A stretch of DNA of 8,384 bases from an uncultured Collinsella sp. (lineage in GTDB: Bacteria; Actinomycetota; Coriobacteriia; Coriobacteriales; Coriobacteriaceae), in NCBI GenBank assembly GCA_900551305.1, contig URVK01000057.1, positions 1 through 8,384 on the forward strand. Direction: 5' to 3'. Below are positions 1 to 5,147 of this stretch, one piece after another (position 1 is the first letter of the stretch; every line of letters starts with the position of its first letter). A program made the position numbers and the translations under genes. Below the pieces are notes generated by a model. The model worked only from the letters and a program-made list of their open reading frames with translations. It was not told the DNA's origin and searched no databases.

Positions 1-536
1 CCGTCGCCGCAACGCTCGATCCCGCCAAGGACGTTGACTCCATGACGCCGGCTTCGCTGCTCACCACGCTTTCGGGGCGCGGCGAGGGTTTTGCCCCCTG
101 CACAGCTGAAGCCGTGCTTGCTTTGCTGGATCATTACGGCGTTGAGCTGGACGGCGCCAAAGTTGCCGTGGTCGGACGCTCACTGGTAATTGGCCGCCCC
201 GTTGCCGCCATGCTTACGGCGCGCAACGCAACCGTGACGACGTGCCATACGCATACGCGCGATCTTGCCGCCGAGTGCTGTGCTGCCGACATTGTGGTTG
301 CCGCCGTTGGACGCGCGCGCACGATTGGCGCAGATGCGGTCCGCGAGGACCAGGCGATTATCGATGTTGGCATTAATTGGGACGAAGCCGCTGGCAAGCT
401 GGTCGGCGACGTCGATTTTGATGCCGCGGAGCCGGTTGTTGGCGCAATCACCCCCGTGCCGGGTGGCGTGGGCGCCGTGACGACAGCAATTCTCGCCAAG
501 CACGTGATCGAGGCGGCTGAGCGCGCGGTAAAATAG
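1..536 (+). CDS. folD: FolD, bifunctional methylenetetrahydrofolate dehydrogenase/cyclohydrolase, 3' part only
   Basis: FolD is a cytosolic enzyme that oxidises 5,10-methylene-THF with NADP and hydrolyses the methenyl product to 10-formyl-THF, supplying one-carbon units for purines and formyl-Met-tRNA. The reading frame is open from base 3, so the gene begins upstream; about 177 residues are visible of a usual 280-300. The ATG at 42 is internal, because family sequence (DPAKDVD) precedes it. Visible family landmarks are the KDVD segment, APCT (the usual PCTP region), the dinucleotide-binding stretch VAVVGRSLVIGRPVAAML, ADIVVAAVG, IIDVGIN, GDVDF and ITPVPGGVG near the C-terminus. Two signatures differ from the common forms: KDVDSMTP instead of KDVDGFHP, and PGGVGAVT instead of PGGVGPMT. 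The catalytic Lys/Tyr of the N-terminal domain lies outside the window. The stop is TAG at 534-536. Identification is firm from motif order; activity cannot be judged from this part. Confidence 0.95.
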   Translation, partial: VAATLDPAKDVDSMTPASLLTTLSGRGEGFAPCTAEAVLALLDHYGVELDGAKVAVVGRSLVIGRPVAAMLTARNATVTTCHTHTRDLAAECCAADIVVAAVGRARTIGADAVREDQAIIDVGINWDEAAGKLVGDVDFDAAEPVVGAITPVPGGVGAVTTAILAKHVIEAAERAVK

Positions 537-572
537 GCGTTTGGAGGCTGTTTAGGGGGTTGGTTAGATACC

Positions 573-806
573 CCGTGGTCAAAAAATGCCAAATATGAGT
601 ACTGTTGCCAAGTTAGTCACATATGTTTGAGATCATTTTGGCTCTTTAGCGATAAGTAATATCGTTAAAGAGCCAATTTTATTGGACGTATGGGGAATTA
701 CTAGACTCAGTTTTTGGACAGGTGAGGATTCCCGGCGCCCGGAACAGTGCAATTTGCTGCCACTAAATTTGTGACAGTACTCATATTTGGCATTTTTTGA
801 CCACGG
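573..806. repeat. 234-bp element with perfect 33-bp terminal inverted repeats (MITE-like or structured intergenic repeat)
   Basis: The left arm (573-605, beginning CCGTGGTCAAAAAATGCC) and the right arm (774-806, ending in GACCACGG) are exact reverse complements over 33 bases. Inward of the arms, 606-621 and 758-773 keep only partial complementarity, so the arms seem to decay toward the centre. The 168-base interior is AT-rich compared with the flanking genes, has no convincing ORF, and contains a separate strong hairpin (638-676). No obvious target-site duplication is seen: the left flank ends GATACC and the right flank begins CGGCTG. The structure is what one expects of a non-autonomous miniature inverted-repeat element or a family of dispersed intergenic repeats. 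A single large RNA stem is also possible if it is transcribed. No transposase is nearby, and copy number cannot be judged from one window. Confidence 0.8.
638..683 (+). terminator. Terminator-like hairpin downstream of folD, inside the inverted-repeat element
   Basis: Bases 638-653 (TTGGCTCTTTAGCGAT) pair with 661-676 (ATCGTTAAAGAGCCAA), giving a 16-bp stem with one G-U wobble and a 7-base loop. It is followed by TTTTATT at 677-683. The T-rich tail is only on the + side, so it would stop transcripts leaving folD. The stem is fairly AT-rich and the T tract is interrupted, so the hairpin could instead be part of the surrounding mobile-type element. Confidence 0.6.
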
Positions 807-878
807 CGGCTGCCGAGGCCGTGGTTTCGCCCTTTCTGCGCCGAAGCGATACACTGTTGCCGTTTGATTTTTTCGCTC

Positions 879-885
879 AAGGAGG
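879..885 (+). promoter_or_regulatory. Ribosome binding site that sets the C69 peptidase start
   Basis: AAGGAGG at 879-885 is a near-perfect anti-16S match. An ATG at 886 directly abuts it and is too close to be used. The ATG at 892 lies 6 bases downstream, at normal spacing, and places Cys at residue 3 as expected for the N-terminal nucleophile family. Further upstream GATACACT (848-855) could be a -10 region, but no good -35 partner is visible. Confidence 0.8.
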
Positions 886-891
886 ATGCGC

Positions 892-2395
892 ATGCCGTGC
901 ACAACGATTCTGGTCGGTAAAAACGCAAGCTACGACGGGTCGACCCTGGTCGCGCGTAACGAGGACTCGTCCAACGGGGTATTTGAGCCCAAGCGCATGC
1001 GCGTAGTGCATCCCGACGAGCAGCCGCGTGTCTACACGAGCGTCCTGAGCCACCTGACCGTTGAGCTGCCCGATAACCCCATGCGCTATACGAGCGTCCC
1101 CGATGTTGTCCCGGGCCACGGTATCTGGGCCGAGGCCGGTTTCAACGAGCTCAATGTTGGCATGTCCGCAACCGAGACGCTCACCACCAACGAGCGCGTC
1201 CGCGGTGCCGACCCGCTTGTGGACTACGTGCCCGCCAAGGGCAACGAGGGCGAGGACGGATACGTTCCGGCGCAGCCTGGTGGCCTGGGCGAGGAGGACA
1301 TGGTGACCCTGGTCCTGCCCTACGCCAAGTCCGCCCGCGACGGCGTTCGTATCCTGGGCGACCTGCTCGAGCGCTACGGCACCTACGAGAACAACGGCAT
1401 CGCCTTTGGCGACGTGGACGAGATCTGGTGGCTCGAGACCATCGGCGGCCACCACTGGATCGCCAAGCGCGTGCCCGACGACGCCTATGTGACCATGCCC
1501 AACCAACTGGGCATCGACAGCTTTGACCTGGACGATGCCGAGGGCGCCCAGGCCGACCACATGTGCTCGGCCGACCTGCGCGCCTGGATGGCCGAGTGGC
1601 ATCTGGACCTGACGCTGGGCGTTGAGGGCGACGGCCCGGCTGCGGTCTTTAACCCGCGCGAGGCATTTGGCTCGCATAGCGACAGCGACCACGTCTACAA
1701 CACGCCGCGCGCCTGGTACATGCAGCGCTGCCTCAACCCCAGCGACGTGTGGGATGGCCCCGACGCCGACTACACGCCCGAGAGCGACGATATCCCCTGG
1801 AGCCGCGTGCCCGAGCGCAAGGTGACCATCGAGGACATCAAGTACGTACTCTCGAGCCACTACCAGGGCACGGAGTACGACTGCTACGGCGCGTGGCGCC
1901 TATCGCCCCATCGGCATCAACCGCAACAGCCAGCTCGCCGTGTTGCAGCTGCGCCCCTATGCGCAGCCAGCCTATCGCGCCGTGCAGTGGATGGCGTTTG
2001 GCTCCAACTCGTTTAACGCGCTGGTTCCGCTGTACGCCAACGTCGAGACCATGCCCGAGTACTATGCCGACACGCAGGCTCGCGTGACGTCCGAAAACTT
2101 CTACTGGGCCAACCGCCTGATCGGCGCGCTGGCTGACGTCCGTTTCCATGAGTGCGGCCGCGCTGTGGAGGACTATCAGGAGAAGGTCGGTAGCATGGGC
2201 CACAAGCAGATCCATGACGTCGATGCTGCCGTAGCTGCTCTGCCCGAGGCCGAGGTGCCTGCCGAGCTTGCACGCGCCAATGAGGCCTTTGCCGAGCGTG
2301 TTCGCGTAGAGACCGATGCTCTACTGGGCAAGGTGCTCTACACCACGAGCTGCGCCATGAAGAACTCTTTCGCGATGAACGACAACGTGAGGTAG
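892..2395 (+). pseudogene. C69-family dipeptidase (PepD-like), disrupted by a frame change near 1890-1900
   Basis: Family C69 enzymes are N-terminal-nucleophile dipeptidases with broad specificity; the nucleophile is a Cys near the N-terminus. The first frame (892 to about 1890) starts [13 protein letters not shown] with Cys3. It then has [10 protein letters not shown] (N23-E24-D25), a glycine-rich [12 protein letters not shown] segment, [13 protein letters not shown] around residue 179, [11 protein letters not shown], and [16 protein letters not shown]. From 1901 the family sequence continues in another frame: [20 protein letters not shown], then [20 protein letters not shown], ending at TAG 2393-2395. 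The two parts (about 333 and 164 residues) add up to roughly 497, a normal family length. Unrepaired, the first frame runs on through unrelated sequence to a stop at 2014-2016. Only 13 bases lie between the YG codons and YRPIGINR, where homologues usually have several more residues, so the lesion may be a small deletion. A sequencing error is equally possible. Confidence 0.88.
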
Positions 2396-2484
2396 GGATT
2401 TCCCGTCGATCGAATAGCGCTAAAACGCTTTGTCGCTTTCACTCAATCTTGGGTACAAGAACGCCAATGCAGTTGTTTGTGATT

Positions 2485-2488
2485 GGAG
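2485..2488 (+). promoter_or_regulatory. Ribosome binding site of the phasin-like gene
   Basis: GGAG at 2485-2488 lies 6 bases before the ATG at 2495. This supports 2495 as the original start rather than any ATG further down in the shifted frame. The rest of the 2396-2494 gap shows no convincing promoter or terminator. Confidence 0.6.
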
Positions 2489-2494
2489 ACAACC

Positions 2495-2945
2495 ATGGTT
2501 ATGAAACTCGATCAGCTTGTTAACGGCGCCATCAACGTCGGCTTTGGCGCTGCCGCCTCATTGCTTCACCGTGGGTTTGGCCGCGCCCGCCGTTGCTGTC
2601 GAAGGCGGCAAGAAGGTCCTCGACGACCTTAACACCAAAGGCGAGCAGGTCCGCAAGGACACCGCCACCCCCGATATCGCCCGCAGTGTGTCCGATATGT
2701 TCGAGCAGGCCGGCGGTACCATCTCCGATCTGACCGAGCGCTTGGGTACGCAGGGCGAGACCGCGGCCCAGCGCGTGCTCGACGAGCTTATCCTTGCCCG
2801 TGTCCGCGTCATGACCGCCCCCGAGCGCACGGCCTTCTTGGCCCATGTGCGCGACATCGTCGATTCGGTCGAGGACAACGTGACCTCGGTGCCCGTTGAG
2901 TCCGTTGAGCCCGACGATGCGAAGGATACCGAAGAGGCCGAGTAG
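2495..2945 (+). pseudogene. Phasin-like small protein gene (COG3937-type), frameshifted near 2567
   Basis: From the ATG at 2495 the protein begins MVMKLDQLVNGAINVGFGAAASLL, then leaves the sensible frame and meets TAA at about 2630. The family-like sequence resumes in another frame from about 2568 (TVGLAAPAVAVEGGKKVLDDLNTKG onward) and runs to TAG 2943-2945. Removing one base near 2567 joins both halves into a protein of about 149 residues. The joined protein has a short hydrophobic/small-residue N-terminal part (about 13-35), a charged helical body with KKVLDDLNTKGEQVR, and an acidic tail ending DTEEAE. The N-terminal half resembles small phasin-like coiled-coil proteins that are often annotated as polyhydroxyalkanoate synthesis regulators and occur next to AarF/UbiB genes. 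Nothing here shows polyhydroxyalkanoate metabolism, so the name describes fold similarity only. It lies 8 bases upstream of the kinase gene, so the two are probably cotranscribed. The break may be a real mutation or an error. Confidence 0.7.
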
Positions 2946-2953
2946 CAGCGCAG

Positions 2954-4717
2954 ATGGCAGATTCCACCACCGATTACAACAATCTAGATCCTCTGGGTGA
3001 CGAGGCGGCGGTTGTCGATGAGGTCGACGCCGCCGTCTCGGGCGCTCGCAAGAAGCCGCGCGCTGTCGATATGGTGCCCGAGGAGCCCGACGCGATGGCG
3101 CCGGACGAGGAATACCAGCTCACGCCGGCGGGTCGTCGCGAACGCATCGGGCAGATTGTTCGCCTGGTCAAAAAGTACCGCGTGTGGGATAACCTCACGC
3201 CGGTTCGTTTGCGCCGCCTGCTCGAGGAACTCGGCCCCATGTTCGTCAAGATGGGGCAGATTCTGGCCAACCGGTCCGAGATTCTGCCGCAACGCTTTTG
3301 CGACGAGCTGCGTCGTCTGCGCTCCGACGTGGAGCCTGTGCCGTACGAGGTCGTACTCAGTTGTCTGGAAGAAGAATACGGCCTGCGCCTGGGGGAGATG
3401 TTCGATGCGATCGACCCCAACCCGCTTGGTAGCGCATCGCTCGCGCAGGTGCACCGCGCTCGTCTGGTGACGGGCGAGGACGTGGCCGTCAAGGTGCAGC
3501 GCCCCGGTGCGCAGCAGGTTATGGCACAGGACATCGATATCATCCGCTCGGTGGTGCGTATCGTTTCCAAGTTCGTCAACACCGATCAATTCGTTGACCT
3601 GCACGGCGTGGTCGAGGAGCTGTGGACCTCGTTTCGCGAGGAGACCAACTTTTTGGCCGAGGCCAAAAACCTCAACGACTTCTACGAGTTCCATAAGAGC
3701 GTTCATGGCGTGACGTGCCCCAAATCCTATCTGGACCTGTGCACCGAGCACGTGGTGGTCATGGACTACGTCGACGGCATTTCGATCGCCGATCCTGAAC
3801 GCTTGGTGGCCGAGGGCTATGACTTGGAAAAGATCGGTGCCGCGATTGTCGAGGACTACTCGACGCAGGTGCTCGACGACGGCTTTTTCCATGCCGACCC
3901 GCATGCGGGAAACATCATCCTCAAAGACGGTATCGTTTACTTTATCGACTTGGGCATGGTCGGACGCATGTCGAGCCACGACCGCGGTATCGTCAAGGAC
4001 ATGATTTTCGCCGTGGCCGAGGGTGACGTGCCCAAGCTCAAGGACTCGCTCATGCGCTTTGCCGTGACGCGCGGCGATTCTGCCGAGCTCGACCATTCGG
4101 CCTTTTTGTCCGACTTGGACTTTATCGTCGCCGACTTTGCGGGTCTCGATCTTAAGGATCTGGATATCGGCGAGTTTTTGACCTCGCTGTTAAACCTGGC
4201 GCGCAAAAATGACGTTGAGCTGCCGAGCGTGGTGACGATGTTCGCCCGCGGCATGGTGACGCTCGAGGGCCTGCTGACCGAGTACATGCCCGACGTCAAC
4301 ATGATCCAGATCATCCAGGCACACATCAAAAACGAGAAGAGCACCTATGCGCGCGTGCGCGATATGAGTCGCGACTTTGCGGCGAGCAGTTATCGCGCGG
4401 CGAAGGGCTCACTCGAGGCGGCTGAGTATCTGGGCCTGGCTTCGCGTATGCTCACACGCGGCCAGCTTAAGGTGAACACGCAGATCATGAGCAGCGATAA
4501 GGCGCTGCGACAGCTAGGTGGGATTATCGACCGCATGTCGATGGCAATTGTGATCGCCGGTCTGTTTATCGGTTCGTCGGTGGTGTACTACGCGCGCATC
4601 GAGCCGGTTGTGTTTGGTATCCCGGTCATTGGCTTTATGGGCTACGTGAGCGCGCTGGTGCTGGCGCTTATGCTGGGCCGCAATATCTGGCTCAACAGTC
4701 ACGGCGGCAAGCACTAG
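2954..4717 (+). CDS. AarF/UbiB (ABC1/ADCK) family atypical kinase with C-terminal membrane anchor
   Basis: The 587-residue protein shows the UbiB-family signature motifs in order. These are VKMGQ at about 98-102, the Ala-containing nucleotide loop SASLAQVH at 160-167 that replaces the usual Gly-rich loop, the ATP-site Lys in AVKVQRPG (K180), the Glu of NFLAEAKN (E236), HADPHAGN at 313-320 as catalytic loop, and FIDLG with the metal-binding Asp (D332). About 45 acidic, probably disordered residues precede the domain. Two hydrophobic helices at about 530-549 and 553-576 anchor the C-terminus in the membrane, as in bacterial UbiB. UbiB acts in ubiquinone synthesis in proteobacteria. A Coriobacteriia-like anaerobe is not expected to make ubiquinone, so a role in isoprenoid lipid handling or membrane homeostasis is more likely, but this is inference. 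The gene starts 8 bases after the phasin-like gene with only a weak ribosome site, suggesting translational coupling. A terminator follows. Confidence 0.93.
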   Translation: MADSTTDYNNLDPLGDEAAVVDEVDAAVSGARKKPRAVDMVPEEPDAMAPDEEYQLTPAGRRERIGQIVRLVKKYRVWDNLTPVRLRRLLEELGPMFVKMGQILANRSEILPQRFCDELRRLRSDVEPVPYEVVLSCLEEEYGLRLGEMFDAIDPNPLGSASLAQVHRARLVTGEDVAVKVQRPGAQQVMAQDIDIIRSVVRIVSKFVNTDQFVDLHGVVEELWTSFREETNFLAEAKNLNDFYEFHKSVHGVTCPKSYLDLCTEHVVVMDYVDGISIADPERLVAEGYDLEKIGAAIVEDYSTQVLDDGFFHADPHAGNIILKDGIVYFIDLGMVGRMSSHDRGIVKDMIFAVAEGDVPKLKDSLMRFAVTRGDSAELDHSAFLSDLDFIVADFAGLDLKDLDIGEFLTSLLNLARKNDVELPSVVTMFARGMVTLEGLLTEYMPDVNMIQIIQAHIKNEKSTYARVRDMSRDFAASSYRAAKGSLEAAEYLGLASRMLTRGQLKVNTQIMSSDKALRQLGGIIDRMSMAIVIAGLFIGSSVVYYARIEPVVFGIPVIGFMGYVSALVLALMLGRNIWLNSHGGKH

Positions 4718-4768
4718 AGGCTGCGGCCGTCACCGCATTTTCCTATCGCAAACAATAGCTTTTACCTT

Positions 4769-4796
4769 GGGCTTCGCCTGCGTGCGAGGCCCTTTT
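4769..4796 (+). terminator. Rho-independent terminator after the UbiB-type kinase gene
   Basis: GGGCTTCGC (4769-4777) pairs with GCGAGGCCC (4784-4792) as a 9-bp GC-rich stem with one G-U wobble and a 6-base loop, followed by TTTT (4793-4796). It lies 51 bases beyond the stop at 4717 and ends the phasin-kinase unit before the B12-regulated unit begins. Confidence 0.85.
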
Positions 4797-4823
4797 GCGT
4801 GATACCATTTTGACGGTAATAAT
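4795..4823 (+). promoter_or_regulatory. Candidate promoter for the riboswitch-controlled surface gene
   Basis: TTGCGT (4795-4800) and AATAAT (4818-4823) are separated by 17 bases and would start RNA near 4830, just before the riboswitch. An alternative pairing is TTGACG (4810-4815) with the weak box TAGATG (4832-4837), which would start inside the riboswitch and is therefore less attractive. The -35 overlaps the T tail of the upstream terminator. Confidence 0.35.
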
Positions 4824-4835
4824 CGATGGCCTAGA

Positions 4836-5062
4836 TGGTGGTGCGGAGACGCACGAATGCGCGGTTATCCTGCGCATTTGGGAGAATCGGGGTGCAAGTC
4901 CCCGGCTGTACCAGTAACCGTAATTCCTCTTGGCTCGGGATGCTCGCGTCGCAGATCGGACGACGTGCCCGAGTCGTTAAGGTTAAGTCGGATCGCCTCC
5001 CGTCTTGCATGCGGCTGCGGCTTTTGCCGCCGGTGTGCATAGGGCTCTGGAGGGAAGGGGGT
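4836..5062 (+). promoter_or_regulatory. Cobalamin (B12) riboswitch
   Basis: The conserved core is visible: TTGGGAGAATC (4878-4888), then GGGGTGCAAGTCCCC with its short stem, GGCTGTACCAGTAACCG and TAAT up to about 4924. This corresponds to the family pattern GGGAA..CGGTG.AA.TCCG..GCTGT.CC.G.AACTGTAA. A variable arm follows, closed by GGCTCGGG (4932-4939) with CCCGAGTC (4968-4975). Next comes AAGTCGGATCGCCTCC (4985-5000), matching the later conserved AAGTC.GA..GCC segment, another hairpin (GCGGC with GCCGC, about 5011-5031), and GGGAAGG (5052-5058), which is common near the 3' end of this class. Upstream helices include GTGCG/CGCAC (4841-4854) and ATGCGC/GCGCAT (4857-4877). The element lies in the leader of the DUF4430 protein gene and should lower its expression when cobalamin is plentiful. 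Outer limits are approximate, and the subclass (adenosyl- or methyl/aquocobalamin) cannot be decided by eye. Confidence 0.88.
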
Positions 5063-5138
5063 CCCGATGGGGGAACTCGAGCGCAACATGCGCGATGACG
5101 TGGGGCAGTCTCAAGGCAACGCTCCAAGTACAGACAGT

Positions 5139-5143
5139 AGGAG
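5139..5143 (+). promoter_or_regulatory. Ribosome binding site that favours the 5148 start
   Basis: AGGAG at 5139-5143 lies 4 bases before the ATG at 5148 and 10 before a second in-frame ATG at 5154. The in-frame ATG at 5067 has only a distant GGAGG (5049-5053, 13 bases away) and sits against the riboswitch's 3' edge. It would also add 27 polar residues ahead of an already long signal-peptide n-region. GTCTC at 5108-5112 could pair with GAGAC at 5141-5145 and partly hide this site, a possible but unproven expression platform. Confidence 0.6.
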
Positions 5144-5147
5144 ACAA

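Noticed and set aside
567..812. Target-site duplication around the inverted-repeat element
   Set aside because: The bases flanking the two arms (GATACC and CGGCTG) do not match.
633..928. Two overlapping minus-strand frames of 73-89 codons crossing the inverted-repeat element
   Set aside because: They have no ribosome site of note, run into the peptidase gene's start, and are composed of translated repeat sequence.
877..1860. 327-codon open frame on the minus strand
   Set aside because: It is the antisense shadow of the C69 dipeptidase gene, with Val/Gly/Ala-rich composition and no family resemblance.
2416..2429. Small inverted repeat AGCG...CGCT after the peptidase gene
   Set aside because: Only a 4-bp stem and no T tract, so it is not a credible terminator.
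2984..4096. 370-codon open frame on the minus strand
   Set aside because: It is antisense to the UbiB-type kinase, whose motifs are clear on the + strand.
4835..5098. 87-codon + strand frame in the leader of the surface gene
   Set aside because: It coincides with the structured cobalamin riboswitch, and its sequence is constrained by RNA pairing rather than coding.
5067..5147. Upstream in-frame ATG at 5067 as start of the surface protein
   Set aside because: Its possible ribosome site is 13 bases away and it overlaps the riboswitch edge. The 5148 start has AGGAG and a more normal signal-peptide n-region. It remains possible.
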